Source of the DNA: Mesorhizobium plurifarium
GTDB lineage: Bacteria > Pseudomonadota > Alphaproteobacteria > Rhizobiales > Rhizobiaceae
Direction of reading: 5' to 3'
Assembly (NCBI GenBank): GCA_000824785.1
Contig: CCNB01000044.1
Coordinates: forward strand, 1-64,000
Length of the DNA: 64,000 nucleotides
The notes below the pieces were generated by a model that was not told where the DNA came from, made no database searches, and saw nothing but the letters and a program-made list of their open reading frames with translations. The position numbers were made by a program, and so were the translations under genes. This document shows positions 1 to 7,562 of the stretch, piece after piece. Each line of letters opens with the position of its first letter. Positions within the stretch are counted from its first letter, which is position 1.

Positions 1-66
1 GGTCGATTGGGCCCCGGCCGGCAATGCAAGCATGACGGCGGTGACCGTCAGAGCGAATGTTTTCAT
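1..66 (-). CDS. secreted protein, N-terminal fragment
   Basis: The gene starts at 66 and runs off the left edge, so only 22 residues are visible. They form a standard Sec signal peptide: Met-Lys-Thr, a hydrophobic core, then Pro-Ala-Gly-Ala-Gln as a likely signal peptidase I site. A GGAGACAA ribosome site precedes the ATG and an EcfG-type promoter lies just upstream. The mature protein is outside the window, so nothing can be said about function beyond export to the periplasm under probable stress control. Confidence 0.75.
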   Translation of the reverse strand, partial: MKTFALTVTAVMLALPAGAQST

Positions 67-91
67 TTGTTTGTCTCCGTTCTGATTTCCC

Positions 92-116
92 AACCGAAGA
101 CAAGTCGGTTTGTTCC
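92..116 (-). promoter_or_regulatory. EcfG-type promoter (GGAAC-N16-GGTT)
   Basis: On the minus strand GGAAC (116-112) is followed after 16 bases by GGTT (95-92). This fits the alphaproteobacterial general-stress consensus GGAAC-N16/17-CGTT except for one base. It would start transcription near 84, about 18 bases before the secreted-protein ATG at 66. Confidence 0.65.
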
Positions 117-176
117 CGGGCACGAAACAGGCTCGAGATCTCCGGTTCGCAATGGAAAGGTTCGGCGGGCCTTAAT

Positions 177-785
177 CTAACGCAGCACGCCACCTATCAT
201 TCCAAGAGTGAGCGCTTCGGCGGCGTGGATATAGCAATTCTGCGTCGCCTGTCGGTAAAGCTCGTCCGCGCTGAGCGAACTGCCTTCGACAAGTTCCCTG
301 AAGCCTTCCATCTCCAGACGTTGCGATGTCTCCAGCAAGGCAAGCTGCTCGCGAACAACCTGGATGCACGATTGCATCGGGCCGTTGAGCGCAATGTTCG
401 TTTCCATGCGCCGCTCGTGCACGAGAAGAACGGCGTCTTCGGTCAGGAAGCGGTTCTGCTTCGGGAAGGCGGCGAAGATCGTCACTCCCGCCGAATAGAC
501 TTTCGTCTTCCCGACGCAGAAAGCGTTCCGGCCGGAATGCCGGCGGAACAACCGAACCTCCAGCGCGACGCGGCGCGCGGCGTCCGCATCGCCGCCGCTC
601 GTGTTCAACTCCATGATCATGTCCTGACCGTCTTTGCGGACAGTTTCCAGGCGGCCGAGGAAGAAGCTGACCGTCTCATCATCGATCAGCCCGTTGATGG
701 AGATATTGGGCTGGAACAGGAGCTTGTCCCGGCTCGGGGCCGAGCGGTCCTGCTCGTGTGAAACGCTGTCGTCATGGAAAGTCAT
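177..785 (-). CDS. ClpP-like serine protease
   Basis: The 202-residue protein has the ClpP/crotonase-type fold signature: a beta-strand then Asn-Thr-Ser-Gly-Gly-Asp near residue 61, a Ser in KVYSAG (residue 98) and a His in LLVHERR (residue 123), at the spacing of the ClpP Ser/His pair. The position matching the third catalytic residue (Asp in ClpP, before the final Ala-Glu-Ala helix) reads Asn. A ClpX/ClpA partner is not encoded nearby. The in-frame ATG at 824 lies upstream of the transcription start expected from the promoter at 815-839, so I take the ATG at 785. Probable cytoplasmic stress protease or a modified ClpP; activity is unproven because of the Asn. Confidence 0.8.
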   Translation of the reverse strand: MTFHDDSVSHEQDRSAPSRDKLLFQPNISINGLIDDETVSFFLGRLETVRKDGQDMIMELNTSGGDADAARRVALEVRLFRRHSGRNAFCVGKTKVYSAGVTIFAAFPKQNRFLTEDAVLLVHERRMETNIALNGPMQSCIQVVREQLALLETSQRLEMEGFRELVEGSSLSADELYRQATQNCYIHAAEALTLGMIGGVLR

Positions 786-814
786 GGAATGTCTCGCCGG
801 ATGCTCGAGATCCC

Positions 815-839
815 AACCCTCCATCGATCCGTTCGTTCC
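815..839 (-). promoter_or_regulatory. EcfG-type promoter (GGAAC-N16-GGTT)
   Basis: Minus-strand GGAAC at 839-835 and GGTT at 818-815, 16 bases apart. The predicted start near 807 falls inside the longest reading frame of the ClpP-like gene and therefore favours the ATG at 785. It is divergent from the promoter at 859-883. Confidence 0.7.
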
Positions 840-858
840 TCGCGGTTTCGGATTTACG

Positions 859-883
859 GGAACATCGACGCCACGGACCGGTT
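859..883 (+). promoter_or_regulatory. EcfG-type promoter (GGAAC-N16-GGTT)
   Basis: GGAAC at 859-863 and GGTT at 880-883 with a 16-base spacer, about 25 bases before the ATG at 908. Together with 815-839 it makes a compact divergent pair. Confidence 0.7.
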
Positions 884-907
884 TATTTCGCTGCGAGGAG
901 GAGCTCC

Positions 908-1258
908 ATGAACGCGACGAAAGAATTCCTGCGCAGCTGGCTGGAGGAGAATGTCGGCAATTTGCCCGCCGACACCGAGGTCAGCGTGCCGATGTTGGCG
1001 CAGCAGTTCGAGCAGGATGCCGATGCCGCCGGCTACACCCGCGAAGTGCGGGAGCAGGAGATCGGCAACATCGAAGACGCCATCCAACGCGCGCTTGATA
1101 AGACCGGCAAGGAAAATGGAGAGACGGAATCGAATTCCGATGAGGAGAATTCACTGGCACCGGTTATCGATGCCCTGGAAGCTTCGGAGCCCGACCATGA
1201 GGCATCGGACGACGCCGAGGGCCCGGGTAATGATCAGCCGTGGAGGAACAAAGGCTGA
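908..1258 (+). CDS. small acidic protein, DUF768-like
   Basis: This 116-residue protein begins after a strong GAGGAGG site. Residues 1-65 are helical with FLRSWLEENV near the start and an acidic Glu-Ile-Gly-Asn-Ile-Glu-Asp segment, a pattern I associate with the rhizobial DUF768 family. The last 50 residues are very acidic and probably disordered. No enzymatic motif is visible. The gene has its own EcfG-type promoter and its end carries the promoter of the next gene. Family assignment is from memory of the pattern and is moderate; the stress link rests on the promoter. Confidence 0.75.
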   Translation: MNATKEFLRSWLEENVGNLPADTEVSVPMLAQQFEQDADAAGYTREVREQEIGNIEDAIQRALDKTGKENGETESNSDEENSLAPVIDALEASEPDHEASDDAEGPGNDQPWRNKG

Positions 1259-1269
1259 CGCCAAAGGTT
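1245..1269 (+). promoter_or_regulatory. EcfG-type promoter (GGAAC-N16-GGTT)
   Basis: GGAAC at 1245-1249 overlaps the last codons of the preceding gene and GGTT lies at 1266-1269. Transcription would begin near 1277, upstream of the ATG at 1321. Confidence 0.6.
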
Positions 1270-1320
1270 GGGCTCCCGATTCATCCACGGCAGCCATGCG
1301 GTCGAACAGAGAAGCACACA

Positions 1321-1563
1321 ATGATAAAGTCTCCCGGAAAGAGCGATCCTGTCGCGTCGGAATCGAGCAGTGATCAGGTGAAGCGGCAAACAGAGACATT
1401 GCCCGAGCAAGATCCCGCGGAAGGATCGCGCGAGACGGTGGATCACGAATTGGAGCGGCAAAAAAAGCGCTCGCCTGAGGCCGAGGATCGAAAGTCCGGA
1501 CGACAGGCGCTGCGGGACCAGGTCGAGGAAGAGACGGAGCTGCCTCAGAAAGGGTCGGCCTGA
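1321..1563 (+). CDS. small highly charged protein
   Basis: The 80-residue product is almost entirely polar, rich in Glu, Lys, Arg, Ser and Gln, with no hydrophobic core, so it is probably disordered. I do not recognise a family. Support for the gene comes from a promoter match 50 bases upstream and the GAGAAG before the ATG at 1321, which is preferred to an upstream in-frame start that would precede the transcription start. Such hydrophilic peptides are common in rhizobial general-stress regulons; that role here is inference. Confidence 0.55.
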   Translation: MIKSPGKSDPVASESSSDQVKRQTETLPEQDPAEGSRETVDHELERQKKRSPEAEDRKSGRQALRDQVEEETELPQKGSA

Positions 1564-1629
1564 CAGCGAGCAGCGCCGCCACCGCCGCAAATGTCGTCTG
1601 CTTCAGCACCTGCTCCTTGATTTCCAACC

Positions 1630-2607
1630 ATGACGGTAAAGCCCAGGCGGAACCTGCTTCTGTCGCTTGCGGCCGCAGCGGTCGGGCTGGCGCTCTACAA
1701 CCATCGCCTCGCGAGGCGGGCATTGGCTGCACGCCTGCTCGGGCGCTTCATCCACTTGCGCGGAGCGAAGCTGCATTTTCTGGAAGCGGGCCGTGGGCGA
1801 CCGTTGCTGCTCTTGCACGGCAACGGCGCTTCGGCGGAAGACTTCGCGACAAGCGGAATCTTTGACAAAGCCGCCGCCAAATATCGCGTGCTTGCCTTCG
1901 ACAGACCTGGCTTCGGCCTGAGCCCACGCCCCGCCCGCAGACGACCTTGGACCGCCGGCGCCCAGGCCGATCTCATCCATGCCGCAGCCGCGAAACTCGG
2001 CGTCGAGCGCTACATGGTTGTCGGCCATTCCTGGGGCGCGACCGTTGCGCTCGAGATGGCCCGTCGGCATCCCCGATCCGTCGCCGGGGTTGTCGTCGTC
2101 GCTGGCTATCATTACCCACCGCCAAGGCTGGCTCTTGCCATCTCCGCGTTGCCGGCGATTCCGTTGATCGGGACGGTGTTGCGTCACACCGTGCTGCCTT
2201 CGCTGATCAGGCTGAACTGGCGCTGGGCGATGAAGCAGATTTTCCATCCGGCAACGATCGCGACGCCTTTCGCGGCAATGACAAGGGAGTTGGCGAGCCG
2301 CCCCTCGCAACTGCGGTCCATCTCTGCGGAATCCTTCCTGATGCTGGCGTCGGCACTGTTCCCAAACCATCGATATGCCGAGATCGCCATCCCTGTCGGG
2401 ATCATCGCCGGCGCTGGCGATCAGTTGTTCGATGCCAGGGCCGAGGCGCTGCGGCTGCACGCCGAGATAAACCACTCGCTGCTGGATATCGTCCTGGATG
2501 CCGGGCATATGGTTCATCAAAGCAAGCCGCAGGCGGTCCTGGCGATGATCGACAAGGTTGCCGCTCTTGCCAGCGCCTCCGGCCCGGTCTCAGGGAAGCC
2601 TATTTAA
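1630..2607 (+). CDS. alpha/beta hydrolase
   Basis: The 325-residue protein has an N-terminal hydrophobic stretch (residues 9-24) that could be a membrane anchor or uncleaved signal. The alpha/beta hydrolase elements follow: oxyanion region LLLLHGNG near 60, nucleophile elbow GHSWG near 135 with Ser, an acid in GAGDQ near 262, and the His in DAGHMVH near 296. A complete triad suggests an active esterase or lipase-like enzyme; the substrate cannot be told. No good ribosome site is visible at 1630, so the start is uncertain. It is convergent with the next gene. Confidence 0.8.
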   Translation: MTVKPRRNLLLSLAAAAVGLALYNHRLARRALAARLLGRFIHLRGAKLHFLEAGRGRPLLLLHGNGASAEDFATSGIFDKAAAKYRVLAFDRPGFGLSPRPARRRPWTAGAQADLIHAAAAKLGVERYMVVGHSWGATVALEMARRHPRSVAGVVVVAGYHYPPPRLALAISALPAIPLIGTVLRHTVLPSLIRLNWRWAMKQIFHPATIATPFAAMTRELASRPSQLRSISAESFLMLASALFPNHRYAEIAIPVGIIAGAGDQLFDARAEALRLHAEINHSLLDIVLDAGHMVHQSKPQAVLAMIDKVAALASASGPVSGKPI

Positions 2608-2659
2608 GTCTGCGGTCCCCAAGAAAGGCCTGCGTCCCGCCGTGCCGCAAGCCATTCGG

Positions 2660-4294
2660 TCAAGAACCGGACGGCTGCAGCAGCCTCGCGCACAGGTCCC
2701 GGATGGCGCGAGGCAGCACGTTGAACGCATAGCTTATGTGCAATCGCTCAAGCGGCGTATGGTAATCCCGACCCCACGGGCCGATGTTGATCGTCGGCAC
2801 GTTGGCGAGACCCTGTCGGGGTGGCCAGCGCACGCTGTCTTTCCAGGCAGGCGTGTTGCGGGCAACGATATCGAGCGAGGACTCGGCAGCCTCGCCGAAA
2901 AAGCTCATGTCCGAGATTCCGGCGAAATAATCGGCGCAAGCGATGGTGCTGCCATAATGTTCGGCCGACTCGCGCGCGATTTGCATGGCAATTGCTTTCA
3001 GCCGCATGGCCGCCGGCGCGTCGGAAAGGTTCGTCGGAAGATAGGGTATCGAGCCGAAACCGGTGACGATCGCCGGGCCGGTGAGGCGGCTTAAGCCCCA
3101 GACTTGCTGTGTGATCAGCCGGCATTTCTCCGGCAACGGAAGGTCGGCGTTAGCGATCGCGGCGGAGTATGCATCGAGCCTGTCCTTCTCCTGCTGGTCG
3201 AGATGCTCGACCAGCGCTTCGAACCGGTAGAGCAGGACGGGTCTTGCAAGATTTGCGATGCCGTCCGGAGCCTGGCTTCGGCGTCTGAGGTCGCCCAGAA
3301 GGTTCGATGCGGCTTCCGCGCAAAGCCGGTCGAAGCGGTCGAGCACTTCGTCCGGTGTGCGGCGGTAGCTGAGCACGTTGAAGGTGGCGAAGGCGGTTGC
3401 CGGCGTCGTGACGTCATATCCGGCCTTTCCGTCACGGATGCCGAGCAGACTGGGCGGGGTGCCGGGCGAAGAACCGCAATGGTCCGTCAGCTCGGTTGCC
3501 CATTCGACGCGGGCGGCGATAGATGCGGCGAGCGCTGCCGCATTGATGCCGTTCAGCGGAAATCCACTATGGGTAGGAACGCCAACCACATAGGCGGTCG
3601 GAAGCAGCTTGCCGACTGTCCCAAGCGCGATGATGCGTCCCTTCGAGCCGTCGCCGTCATCGGCAATGGCGTCAAGATTGATAGCCGCGACAAGATCGAG
3701 GCCGTGCTGCTCATAAATGCCGGGCAGCGCTCGGGCGGCCTTGCGGGCACCGGCCGAATTGTTCTCTTCGTCCGGCACCGCGATGAACAACAGATTGCCC
3801 GCGGCATTGGCGCTTTCGGCGAAATCCGCGCATACCGCCAGCCCGGCGGCGAGACCGGCCTTCATGTCCAGCAAGCCGCGTCCGGCCAGATACTGGCCGC
3901 TCTCCAGGTCGGCGCGGGCCAACCGGGCGGCAGGCGTATCGGCGTCCATCAGGGAATTGCGCAAGGCGCGCGTCAAAGCTTGAGGCCGCGTGGCCAGCTC
4001 TTCCAACTCGCCGTAGTCTCGCGTTGACACCGTGTCGTAGTGACCGGTCAGAATTACGGTCGAGCGGCCCGTCCCGCGAAGCAGCATCGCCACGCAATGC
4101 CGGCCGTCTCCAGGCCCGACCTCGATCGTCCAGATATCCGCGCGGCGAAAGGCGGGCTCCTCCCGCAACAGCGCCGCCAGCCATGGACCGAATACGGTTT
4201 CGTCCTGCGTGCCGGTGACGCTCTTCTGCTCAGTCAGCGCGATCGCCCAACTGCTGGCCCGGTCAGGCAATGTTTTGGCTAGGTCGCGGTTCAT
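2660..4294 (-). CDS. M20-family peptidase, RocB-like
   Basis: The 544-residue length and motif order match the RocB branch of M20/M25/M40 metallopeptidases. Metal and catalytic residues are visible as GHYDTV (residues about 84-89), GRGLLDMKAG (about 144) and PDEENNS (about 180). Bacillus RocB is tied to arginine use, but its reaction is not well defined, and no other arginine catabolic gene is adjacent here. The gene stands alone between convergent and divergent neighbours and has no EcfG-type promoter that I could find. A cytoplasmic amidase or peptidase acting on a small N-acyl substrate is the cautious reading. Confidence 0.85.
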   Translation of the reverse strand: MNRDLAKTLPDRASSWAIALTEQKSVTGTQDETVFGPWLAALLREEPAFRRADIWTIEVGPGDGRHCVAMLLRGTGRSTVILTGHYDTVSTRDYGELEELATRPQALTRALRNSLMDADTPAARLARADLESGQYLAGRGLLDMKAGLAAGLAVCADFAESANAAGNLLFIAVPDEENNSAGARKAARALPGIYEQHGLDLVAAINLDAIADDGDGSKGRIIALGTVGKLLPTAYVVGVPTHSGFPLNGINAAALAASIAARVEWATELTDHCGSSPGTPPSLLGIRDGKAGYDVTTPATAFATFNVLSYRRTPDEVLDRFDRLCAEAASNLLGDLRRRSQAPDGIANLARPVLLYRFEALVEHLDQQEKDRLDAYSAAIANADLPLPEKCRLITQQVWGLSRLTGPAIVTGFGSIPYLPTNLSDAPAAMRLKAIAMQIARESAEHYGSTIACADYFAGISDMSFFGEAAESSLDIVARNTPAWKDSVRWPPRQGLANVPTINIGPWGRDYHTPLERLHISYAFNVLPRAIRDLCARLLQPSGS

Positions 4295-4381
4295 GATCGT
4301 CCCGATAGCGTTGAAACGTTTGCGAAGCTAGATCGGGCATGGGAACCGGCCAGCCTCGATGCGGCAAATCCAGAACACGGA

Positions 4382-4406
4382 GGAACTTTCCCGTGGTTGC
4401 GGCTTT
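4382..4406 (+). promoter_or_regulatory. possible EcfG-type promoter (GGAAC-N16-CTTT)
   Basis: GGAAC at 4382-4386 with TT 18 bases later (4405-4406), about 37 bases before the lipoprotein ATG. The -10 part is poorer than at the other sites. A second GGAAC at 4342 has no matching -10. Confidence 0.45.
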
Positions 4407-4442
4407 ATCCTCGTGATTTCAAGTGATCGCAATGAGGGGAAG

Positions 4443-4877
4443 ATGTTGCGCGCCGTCGCCTGGCCGAGCCGGGCCTTCCTGCCCCTGCTGGCCCTGGCGC
4501 TTGCCTCCTGCTCCTCATCTGAAACCGTCGACCAGCAGTCGAAGCTTGCGGCATCGACAGCGCAGGCGGCAGTGCTGGTGAGTGATGCCTGGCTCTCGGG
4601 CGCCGCACCGTCGCACTACGCATCCTCCGCCTTGCAGAGCTTCGCCGAGACGCTTGCCGACGCTGGCCGGCAAGTGGAATCGGCGCCCCTGTCGGACAAG
4701 GCAAAGCGAGATGCGTTAGCAGAGACCGTCAACCGGCTGTCGAACGCGGCAAAGCGGGCCAAGGACGCAGTCGAGGCCGAACAGCATGCGCAAGCCGGCC
4801 AGGCCCTCCAGGAGCTTCGCGCCGCCCAAGGCGATCTCGCCAACGGCTATCGACAATATTTCTCGCCCGACAGATGA
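4443..4877 (+). CDS. small lipoprotein
   Basis: The 144-residue protein starts after GAGGGGAAG. Residues 1-24 form a lipoprotein signal ending in the lipobox Leu-Ala-Ser-Cys, so it should be acylated at Cys and held on a membrane facing the periplasm. The mature part is Ala-rich and helical, possibly coiled coil, with no known domain. Its stop overlaps the next start (ATGA), making it the first gene of a four-gene unit with the NRAMP-like transporter and two PRC-barrel proteins. A role as a periplasmic partner of that transporter is inference. Confidence 0.8.
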   Translation: MLRAVAWPSRAFLPLLALALASCSSSETVDQQSKLAASTAQAAVLVSDAWLSGAAPSHYASSALQSFAETLADAGRQVESAPLSDKAKRDALAETVNRLSNAAKRAKDAVEAEQHAQAGQALQELRAAQGDLANGYRQYFSPDR

Positions 4878-6094
4878 AGAAGCTGCTGGAGATATCGCTC
4901 GGTGTCGTCACCAGCGTCGGCGGCTTCCTGGAGGTCGGGTCGATGGCGACGGCGGCGCAGGCCGGCGCGCTGTTCGGCTTCCAGCTCATCTGGGCGGTCG
5001 CGCTCGGCACCATCTGCATCATCTTCCTGGTCGAGATGGCCGGTCGTTTCGCTGCGGTGAGCCATCACACCATCGCCGACGGCATTCGCGAACGGTTCGG
5101 CTTCAATGCTTTCATCTGGCCGCTGCTGGCAACCTTGCTGGTGAACTTCCTGGTGCTTTCCGCCGAGATCGGCGGTGTCGCCGTTGCCGCCGAACTTGCT
5201 ACGGGAATCAGCTTCCGGTGGTGGGCGCTGCCGGTGGCCTTCCTGGCCTGGCTGCTGTTGTGGAAAGGCACGTTCGGCCTGATCGAGAAAGGCGTGTCGA
5301 TGCTGGGCCTGGTCACGCTCTGCTTCGTTGTCGCGGCCGTGATGCTCCGTCCCGAATGGAAAGAGGTGGCGGTCGGTGCCGTGCCCAGCCTGCCGCACCA
5401 CGATACGGCAAAATACTGGTTCATGGCCGTCAGCATTCTCGGGGCCTCGATATCGCCTTACCTTTTCATGTTCTATTCCTCAGGCGCGATCGAAGATCAG
5501 TGGGACAAGAGCTATCTCGGCGCCAATCGGGCGATAGCCGGGCTCGGCATGAGCTTTGGCGGAACGATCTCGGTGGGCGTTCTGATCGTGGCCGCGATCG
5601 TGCTTGGCGCTCATGGCGTCACCGAAGTGGACGATTACAATCAGCTGCCATTGATGCTGATCCCGATGTTCGGCTTTTGGGGCTTCGTCCTTTTCGTGGC
5701 TTCGCTGGCCATCGCCTGTTTCGGCGCCGCGCTCGAAGTGGCGTTGCAGCAGGCCTATCTCGTCGCGCAGGGGTTCGGGTGGACATGGGGCGAGGATCTG
5801 AAGCCGCGCGACGATCCCGGCTTCAGCCTCGTCTACACGCTGACGCTCTTCCTCGCCGCCGTTCCGATAGCGCTCGGTCTCGATCCGTTGAAGCTCACCA
5901 TCTTCTCGATGGCGCTCACAGCGGCCAGCCTGCCGCTGACGGTCGTGCCGTTCCTTTTCCTGCTCAACGATGACCGCTATGTCGGCAAGCATCGCAACGG
6001 CATGGTTTCGAACGCAGCCGTGATTTTCGTCATCGCGCTCGGCTTCGTGCTGGCGGTGGTGACCATTCCGCTGCAGATATTCGGAGGCACATGA
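4874..6094 (+). CDS. NRAMP-like metal transporter, noncanonical
   Basis: The 406-residue protein has about eleven membrane helices and the overall NRAMP pattern, but the two metal-binding signatures differ. Where helix 1 normally has Asp-Pro-Gly-Asn it reads FLEVGSMATAAQAG (residues about 18-31), and where helix 6 has Met-Pro-His it reads ISPYLFMFYSSG. The C-terminal cytoplasmic side includes KPRDDPGFS. Canonical NRAMPs move Mn2+ or Fe2+ with protons; loss of the Asp and Met ligands means the substrate here is open (NRAMP-related Mg2+ or Al3+ transporters also depart from DPGN). It is translationally coupled to the lipoprotein before and the PRC-barrel protein after. Confidence 0.8.
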   Translation: MKKLLEISLGVVTSVGGFLEVGSMATAAQAGALFGFQLIWAVALGTICIIFLVEMAGRFAAVSHHTIADGIRERFGFNAFIWPLLATLLVNFLVLSAEIGGVAVAAELATGISFRWWALPVAFLAWLLLWKGTFGLIEKGVSMLGLVTLCFVVAAVMLRPEWKEVAVGAVPSLPHHDTAKYWFMAVSILGASISPYLFMFYSSGAIEDQWDKSYLGANRAIAGLGMSFGGTISVGVLIVAAIVLGAHGVTEVDDYNQLPLMLIPMFGFWGFVLFVASLAIACFGAALEVALQQAYLVAQGFGWTWGEDLKPRDDPGFSLVYTLTLFLAAVPIALGLDPLKLTIFSMALTAASLPLTVVPFLFLLNDDRYVGKHRNGMVSNAAVIFVIALGFVLAVVTIPLQIFGGT

Positions 6095-6453
6095 TGCAGT
6101 TGCTGCGCGATATACTGGACAAGCAGGTCGTCGATCGCGAGCAGGTCAAGATCGGCAAGGTGGATAGCCTGATCGCCGAACTGAGCCCGGGCAAGCCGCC
6201 CAGGGTCATTGCCGTTGAACTTGGCTCGATTGCGCTGGCGCGACGGCTTGGCTCGGCGCCCGGACGATGGACCGCGAAACTCGCGGCAAGGCTGAGCGGT
6301 AGGCGTCAGCCACGGCCGCACCGCATCGCGTGGAACAAGGTGCGCGACATCGGCGTCGACATCGAATTCGACATCGACGTGCGCCGGACCAGGATCTTCG
6401 CCTGGCAGGACTGGTTGCGCGAACATGTGGTCGGTCGAATCCCGGGAGCCTAA
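6091..6453 (+). CDS. PRC-barrel-like regulatory protein 1
   Basis: The ATG at 6091 overlaps the transporter stop by four bases. The 120-residue product has a short beta-rich domain with KIGKVDSLIAEL and VIAVELGSIALARRLG, then RIAWNKVRDIGVDIEFDIDV, the layout of PRC-barrel domains found fused to or beside MgtE/NRAMP-type transporters. It has no membrane helix or signal, so it is cytoplasmic. Tight coupling suggests a gating or sensing subunit of the transporter; that is inference. Confidence 0.7.
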   Translation: MMQLLRDILDKQVVDREQVKIGKVDSLIAELSPGKPPRVIAVELGSIALARRLGSAPGRWTAKLAARLSGRRQPRPHRIAWNKVRDIGVDIEFDIDVRRTRIFAWQDWLREHVVGRIPGA

Positions 6454-6455
6454 GG

Positions 6456-6785
6456 ATGGCGACTGTGCATCTCGATCATCTTGCCGGCAGGCGCGTGTTC
6501 TCCGAACGGGGGAGGAGCATCGGCTATATCGAAGAGATCATCGCCGAGCAGGACGGCAGCGACCTCGTCGTCACCGAATTTCATGTCGGTATCTTTGCCG
6601 CATTCGAGCGCCTGTCCGCTTCGACCATCGGTACCGCATTGCTCGACTTCTTCGGGCTGCGGCGTCGTGAGGGGCTTTATCGCATTCCGTGGGACAAGCT
6701 CGATATTTCGGATCCGGAGCGCCCGAGGCTACTCTGCCCGGACGAGGAGCTTGCCGCTTTGAAGGCTCCGCCGCGCACAAAATGA
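6456..6785 (+). CDS. PRC-barrel-like regulatory protein 2
   Basis: Three bases after the previous stop, with AAGG before the ATG, a 109-residue protein follows. It repeats the same plan: GRRVFSERGRSIGYIEEIIA, a strand-rich middle, and LYRIPWDKLDISDPERPR, matching the RIAWNKVRDI segment of its neighbour. It is probably a diverged duplicate of the first PRC-barrel protein and would act in the cytoplasm with it on the NRAMP-like transporter. A short AAAAGCTTTT palindrome at 6797-6806 follows the operon. Confidence 0.7.
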   Translation: MATVHLDHLAGRRVFSERGRSIGYIEEIIAEQDGSDLVVTEFHVGIFAAFERLSASTIGTALLDFFGLRRREGLYRIPWDKLDISDPERPRLLCPDEELAALKAPPRTK

Positions 6786-6814
6786 GGGCTCGCTAAAAAA
6801 GCTTTTCATGCAGC

Positions 6815-6839
6815 GGAACATAGCAGCCGACGCGACGTT
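6815..6839 (+). promoter_or_regulatory. EcfG-type promoter, full consensus (GGAAC-N16-CGTT)
   Basis: GGAAC at 6815-6819 and CGTT at 6836-6839 with a 16-base spacer match the general-stress consensus exactly. It lies 25 bases before the 24-codon gene at 6865 and should drive the four-gene unit to 8820. Confidence 0.85.
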
Positions 6840-6864
6840 CGGACTGCATCGAGGAGGCTGCGCC

Positions 6865-6939
6865 ATGAACAGTGTCATTTATCTCATCGGTCTGATCGTC
6901 GTTGTGCTCGCGGTGCTTTCCTTCCTCGGCTTTCACTAG
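6865..6939 (+). CDS. 24-residue membrane peptide
   Basis: A GAGGAGG ribosome site precedes this very short gene. The peptide is one hydrophobic helix: a polar start (Met-Asn-Ser), about 18 residues of Ile, Leu, Val and Ala, then Gly-Phe-His. It is the first gene behind a consensus EcfG promoter and eight bases before the next gene, which makes chance unlikely. Similar tiny membrane peptides occur in rhizobia without known function; an inner-membrane stress peptide is the likely class. Confidence 0.7.
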   Translation: MNSVIYLIGLIVVVLAVLSFLGFH

Positions 6940-6947
6940 GAGGCACT

Positions 6948-7562
6948 ATGCAGCGCGAGAATGATCGGGGCCGCGAGCCCGCCGACTTCGCCGAGGCGAA
7001 GGACGAAGTTTCCGAGCGAATCCAGCAAGAAACCAAAAGCGCCAGCGAAGCGCTCCACGATGCCCGCGACGACGTCGCCCGCAGGGCGGGGGCCTATGCC
7101 GCCGAAGCTCGGCAGGCCGTCGCCGAAAGGGCCGAGGAGACGCAGCGCGATATCGGATCGAGCCTGTCCGCCTTCGGCGGCGCCCTGCGCGCCGCGAGCG
7201 ATCACCTGGCCAACAGCGACCAGAGCGCGGCCTCGAAATTCATGCAGGATGCCGCGAGCGGGCTGGAACGGCTGTCCTCCTCGTTGAAGGAGAAGCCGTT
7301 CGGGCAGGTTCTCGAAGACGTCCAGGCCTTTGGCCGCCAGAATCCCGGAACGCTTCTTGCCGGTTCGGTTCTGGCGGGATTGGCGCTTGGCCGCTTCATA
7401 AAGGCTTCGCCGCCCGGCACGCGCCGTCCGACGCAGGCTACGGCCAAGCCTGAATATTCCAGACAAACCGGCATGGGAACGAGCGCCCGCCGGGATACCG
7501 CTCCAGCAAATTGGGGCTCCGACGGCGGCATACCCGGGAAGGCAGCGGAGCTGAAGAAATGA
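6948..7562 (+). CDS. helical stress protein
   Basis: The 204-residue protein follows TAGGAGG and is Ala/Glu/Arg/Gln-rich, predicted to be long amphipathic helices (residues 10-115) similar in composition to LEA-like or ElaB/YqjD-like proteins. Near residue 135 NPGTLLAGSVLAGLALGRFI gives one weak hydrophobic segment, resembling the C-terminal anchor of such proteins. Its stop overlaps the start of the next gene by four bases. Together with the following two genes it forms a unit often labelled nutrient-deprivation-induced in rhizobia; function is unproven. Confidence 0.75.
   Translation: MQRENDRGREPADFAEAKDEVSERIQQETKSASEALHDARDDVARRAGAYAAEARQAVAERAEETQRDIGSSLSAFGGALRAASDHLANSDQSAASKFMQDAASGLERLSSSLKEKPFGQVLEDVQAFGRQNPGTLLAGSVLAGLALGRFIKASPPGTRRPTQATAKPEYSRQTGMGTSARRDTAPANWGSDGGIPGKAAELKK

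Noticed and set aside
4342..4346. GGAAC before the lipoprotein gene
   Set aside because: No TT-containing -10 element at 16-19 bases; the site at 4382 fits better.
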